From NCBI GenBank assembly GCA_020630435.1, contig JAHDBJ010000018.1, positions 1-64,000 on the forward strand: a DNA stretch of 64,000 nucleotides, in the 5' to 3' direction. The notes under the pieces were generated by a model that did not search any database, was not told the DNA's origin, and saw only the letters and a list, made by a program, of their open reading frames with translations. The stretch is from Saprospiraceae bacterium (GTDB lineage Bacteria; Bacteroidota; Bacteroidia; Chitinophagales; Saprospiraceae). Of the stretch, positions 51,812 to 60,562 are shown piece after piece (the first letter of the stretch is position 1; each line of letters begins with the position of its first letter). Position numbers and translations under genes: made by a program.

Positions 51812-53092
51812 ATGGTTATAACCTATATCATAATTACACTGATGCTTTCCGCAATGTTTTCAGGATTGGAGATAGCCTTTATCTCTGCCAATCAGCTCGT
51901 ACTAGAGCTTAAAAAGAAAAAAGGAAGACGTCAAGGAAAGATACTAGCAAAATTCTATGAAAAACCTGAGGATTTCTTAAGCACAATGCTCGTAGGGAAT
52001 AATATAACACTTGTTATTTTTTCTTCATTAATGACGGCTGTTTTAACTCCTAAATTACAAGGCTTATTCCCTGCTTTAATCAATAACCCTCTGCTTCTCT
52101 TACTTCTCATTACCTTAATTACAACCGTTGTCGTGCTTATATTTGGTGAGTTTTTACCCAAAATATTTTTCAGATTATTTGCAGAAAAAGTACTATACCT
52201 CCTAGCATTACCATTACAACTTATTCGCTTTTTACTACGCCCATTATCCGCTATCATGGTCACTCTTTCGTATAGTTTGCTACGATTATTTGTAAAATCT
52301 ATTCCTGAAAGTTCTAAGCAAGTTTTTACGAGATTAGATCTTGAAAAATATATCGAAGCTACACAAAATGGTAGTGAAGAAAATAATATTGATGCCGAGA
52401 TGTTTGGTAATGCCTTACACCTTAAAAAAGTAAAAGTTAAGGAATGTATGGTGCCTCGAACAGAAATAAAAGCTATTGATGTAGAGGCAGATATCGAAGA
52501 TTTAAAACAACTATTTATCGAATCAAATTTATCTAAAATACTGGTTTATAGAGACAGCATTGATGAAACGATTGCCTATGTTCATCAACAACAGCTCTTG
52601 CATAATCCTGGCTCGATTAAAGAACTCTTGCTTCCTTTAAAAGTTGTTCCTGAAACAATGCAAGTCCATGATCTAATGAATAAGTTTATATCAGAACACA
52701 TTAGCCTTGCTTGTGTTGTTGATGAATATGGAGGAACGGCTGGTGTAATTACAATGGAAGACATCCTAGAAGAAATCTTTGGTGAAATTGAAGATGAACA
52801 TGACCAAGAGGAATATATAGAAGTCGAAGTATCTCCAAATGAATTTATTCTTTCGGGGAGATTGGAAATTGATTATTTGAATGAAAAATTTGAACCACTA
52901 AATCTCCCCGAAGGAGATTATTATACCCTTTCAGGATATATTGTTAGTTCCACAGGTTCAATTCCGCAACAAGGAGATATTATTGAGCTAGAACAACATC
53001 GATTTATCCTCGAACTTGTTAGTGAAAAAAAGATCGAGACAATTAGAGTTTTTCTTCTTGATCCTCAAAAAGAATCTGGTACAAATCCTTAA
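51812..53092 (+). CDS. CNNM/CorC-type transmembrane protein with CBS domains (hemolysin family)
   Basis: 426 aa. CNNM domain with about four membrane segments (about residues 1-180, AMFSGLEIAFISANQLVLE signature), paired CBS domains (about 200-325, MVPRTEIKAID and VVDEYGGTAGVITMEDILEEIFGEIEDEHD) and the C-terminal CorC/HlyC domain (about 335-415, SGRLEIDYLNEKFEPLNLPEGDYYTLSGYI). Members transport or regulate Mg2+ or related ions; some in gliding species are called GldE, but nothing here proves that. Followed by pncA after 26 bases, likely co-transcribed. Confidence 0.93.
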   Translation: MVITYIIITLMLSAMFSGLEIAFISANQLVLELKKKKGRRQGKILAKFYEKPEDFLSTMLVGNNITLVIFSSLMTAVLTPKLQGLFPALINNPLLLLLLITLITTVVVLIFGEFLPKIFFRLFAEKVLYLLALPLQLIRFLLRPLSAIMVTLSYSLLRLFVKSIPESSKQVFTRLDLEKYIEATQNGSEENNIDAEMFGNALHLKKVKVKECMVPRTEIKAIDVEADIEDLKQLFIESNLSKILVYRDSIDETIAYVHQQQLLHNPGSIKELLLPLKVVPETMQVHDLMNKFISEHISLACVVDEYGGTAGVITMEDILEEIFGEIEDEHDQEEYIEVEVSPNEFILSGRLEIDYLNEKFEPLNLPEGDYYTLSGYIVSSTGSIPQQGDIIELEQHRFILELVSEKKIETIRVFLLDPQKESGTNP

Positions 53093-53118
53093 TTTTTACA
53101 CTACAGATTAAAAAAGTT

Positions 53119-53730
53119 ATGAAAGCACTTATCCTAGTAGATTTACAAAATGATTTCTGTCCAGGAGGAGCCTTAGCAGTACCCGAAGGTGATACATTAA
53201 TCCCTATAGCCAATATGCTAATGTCAAAATTTGAGTTAGTTATAGCAACTCAAGACTGGCACCCTGCTAACCATGGTAGTTTTGCAGCAAATCATCCTTG
53301 GAGAAAACCTGGACAAATTATTGAGCTTAATGGATTAAAACAAATACTCTGGCCTATCCATTGTGTCCAAGAAAGTTTTGGTGCTTCTTTTACGAATGGC
53401 TTAGATATAACTAAAATCCACAAAATCTTCCAAAAAGGAACGGATAAGGATATAGATAGCTATAGTGGTTTCTTTGACAATGGTCACAAAAAAGATACGG
53501 GACTAGGAGAATACCTAAAAGCAAAAAGTATTACAGAAGTCTATGTCATGGGGCTAGCAACGGATTACTGTGTTAAATTCACTTCCATTGATGCACATAA
53601 CCTAGGGTTCAAAACTTATCTAATTGAGGATGCTAGTCGAGGTGTCAACCTAAAAGAAGGAGATGTAGAAAAAGCTGTAGAAGAAATGAAAAAGTTAGGC
53701 ATCTCTATTATTCAAAGCCACGAGATCTAG
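53119..53730 (+). CDS. pncA: Nicotinamidase/pyrazinamidase
   Basis: Hydrolyses nicotinamide to nicotinate for NAD salvage; 203 aa. Catalytic triad Asp8 (LVDLQNDF), Lys106 (QKGTD) and Cys151 (GLATDYCVKFT). Metal-binding residues are Asp46 and His48 (TQDWH) and His81 (WPIHCV). The pattern VDLQNDFCPGGALAV and the IHCVQESFGASF segment are typical of the bacterial enzyme. The gene starts 26 bases after the CNNM/CBS gene. Assignment firm. Confidence 0.97.
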   Translation: MKALILVDLQNDFCPGGALAVPEGDTLIPIANMLMSKFELVIATQDWHPANHGSFAANHPWRKPGQIIELNGLKQILWPIHCVQESFGASFTNGLDITKIHKIFQKGTDKDIDSYSGFFDNGHKKDTGLGEYLKAKSITEVYVMGLATDYCVKFTSIDAHNLGFKTYLIEDASRGVNLKEGDVEKAVEEMKKLGISIIQSHEI

Positions 53731-53893
53731 TATATTTTGCAGTATAAAAAATGTTATTATGTATAATTTGTAAAATTATTATAAAAAGACAAGGTTATTT
53801 TGCAAAAACAAGTATCTTTTTATAATATTTGACGTACTAATAACGAGAAAACTTTTAAATTAAGCTATACTCTAACACATTCAAAAAAACAGT

Positions 53894-53977
53894 ATGTTAA
53901 TATTATACATTATAGGAGGAGCAATGCTATTAGGTACACTATTAGCATTTGTAACAGGGAACTTTGTTAAACGATAA
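53894..53977 (+). CDS. Candidate 27-residue single-membrane-span protein
   Basis: ATG at 53894 opens a 27-codon frame ending in TAA at 53977. The product is a single hydrophobic helix with Gly-rich middle (MLILYIIGGAMLLGTLLAFV) ending TGNFVKR, a positive tail that would stay inside. It ends 6 bases before the stop of the convergent VWA gene. No promoter or ribosome-binding site stands out, and chance is possible at this length, but the composition is that of known small membrane proteins. Confidence 0.4.
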   Translation: MLILYIIGGAMLLGTLLAFVTGNFVKR

Positions 53978-53983
53978 AATATA

Positions 53984-55201
53984 CTATTCTCCCCATAGTC
54001 GTTTTGTATATTTTCGTTTTTTGTTTTTTAGACAACGCATGGCATTTGTAATACCGCCTAGTGTCATTGGGAACATTCGCTCTTCTGTAAACTCCCTAAT
54101 CGCCTGAGTCGATTGATAATACTCCCAAGCATATTCTGGATTGGGATTAATCCACACAAAATGGGTAAAGTGTGCTTTTAACTTTCTCAACCAATAAATC
54201 CCTGCTTCGTCATTATAATGCTCAACACTTCCTCCTTTATAGAAAATTTCATACGGCGACATTGCAGCATCTCCTACAAATATCAGTTTATAATCTTTTC
54301 CAAATTTATTTATTAAATCAAGCGTCGGTAATTTATTCGTAAAACGCCTTCTATTGTCTTTCCATACCGATTCATAAACACAATTGTGAAAATAGAAAAA
54401 CTCAAGATTCTTAAATTCATATCTAGCAGCAGAAAATAGCTTCTCACAAGTACGAATATGTTCATCCATTGACCCTCCTACATCCATCAATAATAGCACC
54501 TTTACTCTATTTTTTCGAGTAGGCACCATACTTATATCTAACATTCCCGCATTCTTAGAAGTCTTTTTTATGGTATCATCTAAATCCAATTCTGTTGCTA
54601 CCCCTTCTCTCGTAAATCGTCGAAGCCTTTTTAATGCAATTTTTATATTTCGAGTATCCAATTCTATATTGTCATCCAGATTCTTGTAACTGCGTTTATC
54701 CCATACTTTTATTGCTGTTCTATTTCCTGCGCTTTCTCCTCCCATTCTAAAACCTTCTGGATGATACCCCTGCGCACCAAAAGGTGATGTCCCCCCTGTT
54801 CCAATCCATTTGTTTCCTCCTGAATGTTTTTTTCGTTGTTCTTCTAATAATTCTTTGAATCGTTCAATTAAAGCATCCAATCCCCCTAGCTTTTCAATAG
54901 CCGCTTTATCTTCTTCACTTAACTGTCTGAGTAGATCTTTCTTAAGCCATTCTTTTGGTATTTTTTTTATGAAAAAATCATCAGGAATCTGTTCCATCGC
55001 TTTAAAATACTTCCCAAAAATAACATCAAATCGATCTAAATGTGCTTCTTGTTTGACAAAAACACTTTTACTCAAGGCATAAAATTCATCAATATCATAG
55101 TTAATAATTTCCTCTTTCATGGCTTCTAGTAAGGTCAAATACTCATGCAAAGATGCAGGAATACCGTGTTTTTTTAATTCAAAGAAAAAATCGAGAAACA
55201 T
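53984..55201 (-). CDS. VWA domain protein (CoxE-like)
   Basis: 405 aa. An N-terminal helical region (about 1-130) leads to a Gly-rich linker (GGNKWIGTGGTSPFGAQGYHPEGFRMGGESAG). The von Willebrand A domain at about 220-390 starts VKVLLLMDVGGSMDEH, a metal-site motif with Gly instead of the first Ser, as is usual in this CoxE-like branch. These proteins normally work with a MoxR ATPase; no such gene is in the neighbourhood. It starts 32 bases after the ZIP gene's stop on the same strand. Confidence 0.88.
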   Translation of the reverse strand: MFLDFFFELKKHGIPASLHEYLTLLEAMKEEIINYDIDEFYALSKSVFVKQEAHLDRFDVIFGKYFKAMEQIPDDFFIKKIPKEWLKKDLLRQLSEEDKAAIEKLGGLDALIERFKELLEEQRKKHSGGNKWIGTGGTSPFGAQGYHPEGFRMGGESAGNRTAIKVWDKRSYKNLDDNIELDTRNIKIALKRLRRFTREGVATELDLDDTIKKTSKNAGMLDISMVPTRKNRVKVLLLMDVGGSMDEHIRTCEKLFSAARYEFKNLEFFYFHNCVYESVWKDNRRRFTNKLPTLDLINKFGKDYKLIFVGDAAMSPYEIFYKGGSVEHYNDEAGIYWLRKLKAHFTHFVWINPNPEYAWEYYQSTQAIREFTEERMFPMTLGGITNAMRCLKNKKRKYTKRLWGE

Positions 55202-55233
55202 AGATAATCATTTATACATAAAATACTTTTTGA

Positions 55234-55941
55234 CTAAATAATCGTCAATAAAGCAGCAGCTACTCCTACAATAATAGCAATAAGTTTTTGAAAAGGCAAC
55301 TGATGGCTACGACCATCTACCTCAAACAATATCGTTGTCGCAATGTGTAAAAAAGAACCAATTACAATGGCTAAAATAATCCTTTGAGCTCGAGGCTCTA
55401 CAATAAAAAAGGACGAGAATATGGCTCCCAATGGAGACATTAAAGCAAAAATCATCAAGTACAAAAGAACTGTACTATTTTTGTATTTCGAAAAAAGAAG
55501 CAATAAAACTAAAGCAAAAGCAGCAGGTGCTTTATGTAAAATCACACCATATAACAGATAATTATGGTGATGATGTCCAGCATAATGTGCTACAGGCATC
55601 CCTTCCATAAAAGCATGTAAACAAAGACCTAGTACAACTTGAAAGGCAAAACCTCCATGATGATGATCGTCAGCATGAATATGACCATGTTCTATCCCTC
55701 TAGAAACCTGTTCTAAGCCCAACTGAATCATAAATCCTACAATTATCCATAGTCCTATTATATGACTGTGATCACTATATACTTCAGGCATCAAATGAAG
55801 GACTGTAATCCCCAATATAAATGCCCCACTAAAAGACAATGCTAATTTTAGTGAATTTTCATAATTTTTTCGAAAATAAAATCCTATTCCACCGCCAAGT
55901 AAAACAGAAAAAAATAGAAGCGCATATTCCAATAATGTCAT
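55234..55941 (-). CDS. ZIP family metal transporter
   Basis: 235 aa with eight hydrophobic segments. His-rich loop GIEHGHIHADDHHHGG sits between helices 3 and 4. The conserved ZIP metal sites are present in LHAFMEGMPVAHYAG (helix 4) and LHKAPAAFALVLL (helix 5). Probably imports Zn2+ or Fe2+ into the cytoplasm. A -7 element (TAATTTTG on the minus strand, 55988-55981) is about 40 bases upstream of the ATG. It precedes the VWA gene on the same strand. Confidence 0.93.
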   Translation of the reverse strand: MTLLEYALLFFSVLLGGGIGFYFRKNYENSLKLALSFSGAFILGITVLHLMPEVYSDHSHIIGLWIIVGFMIQLGLEQVSRGIEHGHIHADDHHHGGFAFQVVLGLCLHAFMEGMPVAHYAGHHHHNYLLYGVILHKAPAAFALVLLLLFSKYKNSTVLLYLMIFALMSPLGAIFSSFFIVEPRAQRIILAIVIGSFLHIATTILFEVDGRSHQLPFQKLIAIIVGVAAALLTII

Positions 55942-56168
55942 GCAAAATATTTATAAAAAATCAAAATGATTTGAATACTGCAAAATTATAAAAAAGACGT
56001 AAACTAAAAATTATAAACTCAAACTACAAATTCATTTTTTTGAATGTCTGATATTCAAACCTTATCTTTTAAAATCCTTAGTACTTAACTTAAAAGGGGT
56101 TTCACTTTTATTAAAAACTTTGTATCTTAGTACAAGTACAATTACACGAATATTACGCATTAGATACT

Positions 56169-58385
56169 ATGTCAGAAATTTTAACCAATACCGAAGAAGA
56201 CAAGATACTCATACAAAGAGCCTATAGGAAGCTCCTAAGGAGCATAAAAACCACATTGGACGAGCAAGATAAAAAAGATATACGGCTCGCCTATGAAATG
56301 GCCGTGGATGCTCATAGCAAACAAAGACGAAAATCTGGAGAACCTTATATCCTACATCCTATAGAAGTAGCAAGAATTTGTGCTGAAGAAATTGGTCTAG
56401 GAGCTACCGCCGTTGTTTGTGCATTACTACACGATGTTGTTGAAGATACTGAAGTAACATTGAAAGACATTGAAGAGAAATTCAATCAGAAAGTTGCTAT
56501 GATTGTTGATGGACTGACAAAATTAGAGAAGCTATCCGATGTAAGAAGTCAACAAGCCGAAAATTTCAGAAAAATATTAAGTACCCTATCAAAAGATGTC
56601 AGGGTCGTTTTAATAAAAATGGCTGATCGCTTACACAATATGAGAACCTTAGGTTCGATGCCTCAACACAAACAACTAAAAATTGCTTCTGAAACAACCT
56701 ATATTTACGCTCCCCTAGCCCATCGCTTGGGTTTGTATAATTTTAAAACAGAATTTCAGGATTTGAGTATGAAAATTACCCGTCCTGACATTTACAAAGA
56801 GATTGCCCGTAAACTAGCAGCTACAAAAGCAGAAAGAAATAAATATATCCATGAATTCATTGAACCTTTAACTGAAGAACTTCGACAAATAGGTGTGCCT
56901 TATCGCATTAATGGTCGCCCCAAATCTATTTATTCTATTTGGAATAAGATAAAAACAAAAGGTGTTCCCTTTGAAGAAATCTATGACCTATTTGCTGTAA
57001 GAATCATCCTCGATGTAAAAACCAAAAAAGAAAAATCTACCTGTTGGCAGGTTTATTCTATCATCACCGATATTCATACCCCAATTCCCGAGCGATTGAA
57101 AGATTGGATTACTACACCAAAGGCAAATGGTTACGAATCGCTTCATACAACAGTTATTGGTCCCAAAGGACGATTTGTAGAAGTTCAGATAAGAAGTGAA
57201 CGTATGGATGCTATTGCGGAAAAAGGATTTGCTGCTCACTGGAAATATAAAGGCGTAAAAGAAAAGAAACATGATGTATTTGCTACATGGCTTGATAATG
57301 TTCGAGAAACACTTGAAAATCCTACTGAAGATGCCATAGAGTTTTTAAATGACTTTAGAGGAAATCTAATCGATGAAGATGTTTATGTGTATACCCCTAA
57401 AGGAGATATGGTCGTTCTTCCCAAAGGTGCAACTGCCTTAGATTTTGCATTCAATATCCACACACAAGTTGGTTATCATTGTACAGCAATTAAAGTCAAT
57501 AATAAACTAGTTCCTATGGGCTATGTCCTTCAAAGTGGTGATCAACTATACGTTACAACCAACAAAAATCAAAAACCGACTGAGGATTGGTTAAAGATGG
57601 TAGTTACAGGAAAAGCCCGTTCCAAAATTCGTTCTGCAATGAAAGAAGAACGTAGGAAACAAGGTGAAATTGGAAAAGAAACTTTGATGAGAAAACTAGG
57701 ACATATTAAAGCTGATTTTGAAGAAAATGCAGATGCTCTAGCCAAAGACTATGGCTTTGACTCTAGAGTAGATTTTTTCTTCGCTATAGCCCATAACCAA
57801 ATTAATCTCCAAAATCTTAAAAATTATAAAGTAGAGGGTGGAAAGATAATATTTGAAAAAGCAGCTCCGAAAATAGATCATCTTACTCCTAGAGGCTCTA
57901 CTAAACCATTACCCAGAAAAACGGCAGGAAAATCACAATTAATCATAGATGGTCAAGATGCCGATCAATACGAACACTCTTTAGCAACTTGTTGTAATCC
58001 TGTAAAAGGAGATGATATTTTTGCTTATGTCTCTGTTAGTGCTGGAGTCAAAATCCATAGAACCGCCTGTCCAAATGCTGAGAACATGATGGCTAATTAT
58101 GGTTATCGTATTATGAAAGCCGAATGGACCAATGCTTCCAATTCCAATTTTGTAGCAGATCTACTAATTGTGGGTATAGATGGGATGGGCGTTGCACAAA
58201 AAATCACAAATACCGTTACACACCATATTGGTCTCGAAATGCGTTCTATTTCTCTTGAAGGTAAAGAAGGCTATTTTGAAGGCAAAATTAGTGTCGTTGT
58301 AAATAATATAGACCGTTTAAATCAAGCAATTATTACCCTTAAAGAGATGGACGGGGTAACATCTGTTAGAAGAATCGACTTATAG
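56169..58385 (+). CDS. rel: Bifunctional (p)ppGpp synthetase/hydrolase, RelA/SpoT family
   Basis: 738 aa, full-length Rel. The HD hydrolase domain has His63 (LHPIEVA) and His88-Asp89 (LLHDVVEDT), so hydrolysis should work. The synthetase domain is intact too: GRPKSIYSIWNKI, YDLFAVRIILD, ANGYESLHTTVIGPKGRFVEVQIRSERMDAIAEKGFAAHWKYK. TGS domain (about 395-455: VYVYTPKGDMVVLPKGATALDFAFNIHTQVG), then helical/zinc-finger-like and ACT domains to the C terminus. Key enzyme of the stringent response. The -7 element is imperfect (AAACTTTG upstream). Firm assignment. Confidence 0.97.
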   Translation: MSEILTNTEEDKILIQRAYRKLLRSIKTTLDEQDKKDIRLAYEMAVDAHSKQRRKSGEPYILHPIEVARICAEEIGLGATAVVCALLHDVVEDTEVTLKDIEEKFNQKVAMIVDGLTKLEKLSDVRSQQAENFRKILSTLSKDVRVVLIKMADRLHNMRTLGSMPQHKQLKIASETTYIYAPLAHRLGLYNFKTEFQDLSMKITRPDIYKEIARKLAATKAERNKYIHEFIEPLTEELRQIGVPYRINGRPKSIYSIWNKIKTKGVPFEEIYDLFAVRIILDVKTKKEKSTCWQVYSIITDIHTPIPERLKDWITTPKANGYESLHTTVIGPKGRFVEVQIRSERMDAIAEKGFAAHWKYKGVKEKKHDVFATWLDNVRETLENPTEDAIEFLNDFRGNLIDEDVYVYTPKGDMVVLPKGATALDFAFNIHTQVGYHCTAIKVNNKLVPMGYVLQSGDQLYVTTNKNQKPTEDWLKMVVTGKARSKIRSAMKEERRKQGEIGKETLMRKLGHIKADFEENADALAKDYGFDSRVDFFFAIAHNQINLQNLKNYKVEGGKIIFEKAAPKIDHLTPRGSTKPLPRKTAGKSQLIIDGQDADQYEHSLATCCNPVKGDDIFAYVSVSAGVKIHRTACPNAENMMANYGYRIMKAEWTNASNSNFVADLLIVGIDGMGVAQKITNTVTHHIGLEMRSISLEGKEGYFEGKISVVVNNIDRLNQAIITLKEMDGVTSVRRIDL

Positions 58386-58452
58386 AATTCTTCATAAAAA
58401 AGAATCCGAACTCAACAATTTTATCTTTAAATTGTTTAAAGCTATAAATCTA

Positions 58453-58674
58453 ATGCCCATGCAACAAATCAAATACTTTTTAGAACAATCTGCATTCGGT
58501 GTCTGTAGTTTTCTAGGAGAAAAAATGAAAATTTCTTCTTCAAGGGTTCGGTTATACTTCATTTATCTATCCTTTGCTGCTTTAGGTTCTCCTATACTAA
58601 TATATTTATTTTTTGCATTTTGGATTAATATAAAAAAATACATTAAACAAAAACGCAATATTATTTGGGAATAA
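58453..58674 (+). CDS. Short PspC domain protein
   Basis: 73 aa from the ATG at 58453; the longer frame opens with TTG. It is one PspC domain: FGVCSFLGEKMKISSSRVRLYFIYLSFAALGSPILIYLFFAFW. A single membrane helix with helical hairpin, in the phage-shock/envelope-stress family. PspC proteins toxic or protective depending on partner; no PspA or PspB is visible here. It follows rel by 67 bases and may share its transcript. Confidence 0.85.
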   Translation: MPMQQIKYFLEQSAFGVCSFLGEKMKISSSRVRLYFIYLSFAALGSPILIYLFFAFWINIKKYIKQKRNIIWE

Positions 58675-58717
58675 AACCTTAAGATTTCAACCTTTTCTCA
58701 TTCCTCTATTTTATAAA

Positions 58718-59101
58718 ATGTATTTGCAACATCCTACTCCTCGTATCTATATAAATTGGACACCTAAAAAAGGTCGGGGTGTATTTGCATCTGAAGATAT
58801 TTCAAGAGGTGAACTTATTGAAATCTGTCCCGTCATTGTATTAATAGAAAAAGATACTAGACTATTGGATCAAACCATTCTTTATGAATATTATTTCCTT
58901 TGGGAAAATGGAAAAAAAGCGACTGCAATCCTGCTAGGATTTGGGTCTATCTATAACCATAGCGATACTCCCAACGCCGAAACAACATCGGATTTAGAAG
59001 AACAAACTATAGCTTTCACAGCTATTCAAGATATTAAAGCGGGGGAAGAAATTGTCATCTGCTATAATGATCCTAATGGTTTATGGTTTAAACAAAAATA
59101 G
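58718..59101 (+). CDS. SET domain protein
   Basis: 127 aa consisting almost entirely of a SET domain: GRGVFASEDISRGELIEICPVIVL, then FGSIYNHSDTPNAE (the NHS motif for AdoMet binding) and AFTAIQDIKAGEEIVICYND with the catalytic Tyr. It lacks the zinc-binding pre- and post-SET parts of eukaryotic histone enzymes, as is normal for small bacterial members. It should methylate lysine on some protein; the target is unknown. Starts 43 bases after the PspC gene. Confidence 0.9.
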   Translation: MYLQHPTPRIYINWTPKKGRGVFASEDISRGELIEICPVIVLIEKDTRLLDQTILYEYYFLWENGKKATAILLGFGSIYNHSDTPNAETTSDLEEQTIAFTAIQDIKAGEEIVICYNDPNGLWFKQK

Positions 59102-59125
59102 CCCTATGGCTCCATTGTCATTTCA

Positions 59126-59151
59126 TTAACAATCATTTGATTGCTGTTAAC
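59126..59151. repeat. Stem-loop before the second amidohydrolase
   Basis: TAACAATCATTTGATTGCTGTTA folds as TAACA/TGTTA plus ATCA/TGAT with a small bulge. It lies upstream of the -7 element at 59174-59181. It could be an operator, but no T tract follows and no factor is known. Confidence 0.35.
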
Positions 59152-59173
59152 AGCGATTCCGTTTGAGGTAGTA

Positions 59174-59181
59174 TAACTTTG
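59174..59181 (+). promoter_or_regulatory. -7 promoter element of the second amidohydrolase
   Basis: TAACTTTG, perfect TAnnTTTG. It overlaps the GTG at 59181 that opens the longest frame, so translation must start later, at the ATG at 59214 (or 59205). No -33 motif in the normal place. Confidence 0.55.
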
Positions 59182-59213
59182 TGTCATTCAAAACTAATAA
59201 ACTAATGATTGAT

Positions 59214-60521
59214 ATGAAGAAATTAACTATACTACTAATTCTTACCCTCAGTGTTTACTATATAAATGCTCAAAAAAATGTCTTCTTAGTAAAAAATGTT
59301 CATGTTATTCCAATGAATAAAGAACAGATACTAAAGAATCAAAACGTGCTTATAGAAGAAGGTATTATTAAATCAATTTCTACTAATATCCCTAAAGACA
59401 TCTCTAGCAAAGCCATTATAATCAATGGTGAAGGAAAATATCTTATCCCTGGAATGCTAGATGCTCATGCGCATCTTCCAGGATCGCAAGGACTAAATAT
59501 GGAATTTAGCGACTATTTTACCATGATGCTTGCTAATGGTGTCACTAGCTTACGCTGTATGCGATATGAACCAACATATTTAGCACTCAAAGATAGCTTA
59601 ACAAAAGCAAATGCCATCATACCCAATCTTTATCTCTCCTCTCCAATGATAGGTGTTGGAGTTGATGAAGATTATTATTTTGATTATACGAATGCTCGTG
59701 AACTTATCCCACAATTCAAACAACAAGGGTATAGTCACCTTAAATATCTTAATGGTCTAAACCCGAAAGTTCATCAAGGGCTTTGCAAAATTGCTGAAGA
59801 ACATGATTTACCTCTAGTTGGTCATCTTCCTATGTATATCGGATTAGATTATGCAATGAAAGCGGGTCAACGAGGAATAGAACATTTTCATGCTTATGTC
59901 AATTTAGCTGAAAAAACAGAAGAATTAGATAAATATATCACAGAAACACATGAAAAAGAGATTTACAATTGTCCTACCATCTTTTGGTATGAAGCCAATT
60001 ACCCTTTTCTAGCCTTAGAAACACTAAAACAACAAGAAGGATTTGAATATCTTCCAACAAGCATGGTTGACAAATGGGAAAAAGAATATATAAAATATCA
60101 AGAAGAGGTAAAAAAAAGTGGTAAACCACGTGAAAAAACAAACAAGCGAAAAATCGTATTAGAACGATTCAAAGATACTAAAGCAGCACTACTGGTAAGC
60201 CCTGGTGATGGCGATTATGTCATTCCTGGTTTTTCTTATCTCCAAGAACTCAAAATCTATAAAGAAGCAGGGCTTTCTCCCTATAAAATACTAGAAGCCA
60301 CTAGTAAAAATGCCGCCCTTTTTTACAAAGACAATACTTGGGGAAGCATAGAAGAAGGCAAAAAAGCCGATTTGGTTTTACTCAATAAAAATCCTCTAGA
60401 AGATATTACAAATATTCAATACCAAAATATTACTGGTGTCTTTATTAATAAACACTGGCTAGACAAAAAATATTTCAAGAAAAAATTAAAAGCTATACAA
60501 AAGAAGAATAAGAAAAAATAA
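59214..60521 (+). CDS. Exported amidohydrolase family protein
   Basis: 435 aa from the ATG at 59214, giving signal peptide MKKLTILLILTLSVYYINAQ; the -7 element rules out the earlier GTG. Amidohydrolase fold: HxH in MLDAHAHLPGS, other ligands in VGHLPMYIG and GIEHFHAYVN, and Asp in SPGDGDYVIPG. ALFYKDNTWGSIEEGKKADLVLLNKNPLEDI is the common C-terminal sandwich. Such imidazolonepropionase/prolidase-like enzymes hydrolyse cyclic amides or dipeptides; substrate not assignable. Periplasmic. No terminator was found before the convergent polyamine genes. Confidence 0.88.
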   Translation: MKKLTILLILTLSVYYINAQKNVFLVKNVHVIPMNKEQILKNQNVLIEEGIIKSISTNIPKDISSKAIIINGEGKYLIPGMLDAHAHLPGSQGLNMEFSDYFTMMLANGVTSLRCMRYEPTYLALKDSLTKANAIIPNLYLSSPMIGVGVDEDYYFDYTNARELIPQFKQQGYSHLKYLNGLNPKVHQGLCKIAEEHDLPLVGHLPMYIGLDYAMKAGQRGIEHFHAYVNLAEKTEELDKYITETHEKEIYNCPTIFWYEANYPFLALETLKQQEGFEYLPTSMVDKWEKEYIKYQEEVKKSGKPREKTNKRKIVLERFKDTKAALLVSPGDGDYVIPGFSYLQELKIYKEAGLSPYKILEATSKNAALFYKDNTWGSIEEGKKADLVLLNKNPLEDITNIQYQNITGVFINKHWLDKKYFKKKLKAIQKKNKKK

Positions 60522-60562
60522 AATCTTATTAGAATATGAAAACGAAGAGACTAGACACAATT

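Noticed and set aside
51812-53092. Calling the CNNM/CBS protein GldE
   Set aside because: The domains fit the whole hemolysin family; nothing here is specific to gliding, and no gld genes adjoin it.
53984-55201. VWA protein as part of a MoxR/VWA or defence operon
   Set aside because: No AAA ATPase or defence gene adjoins it; its neighbours are a ZIP transporter and pncA.
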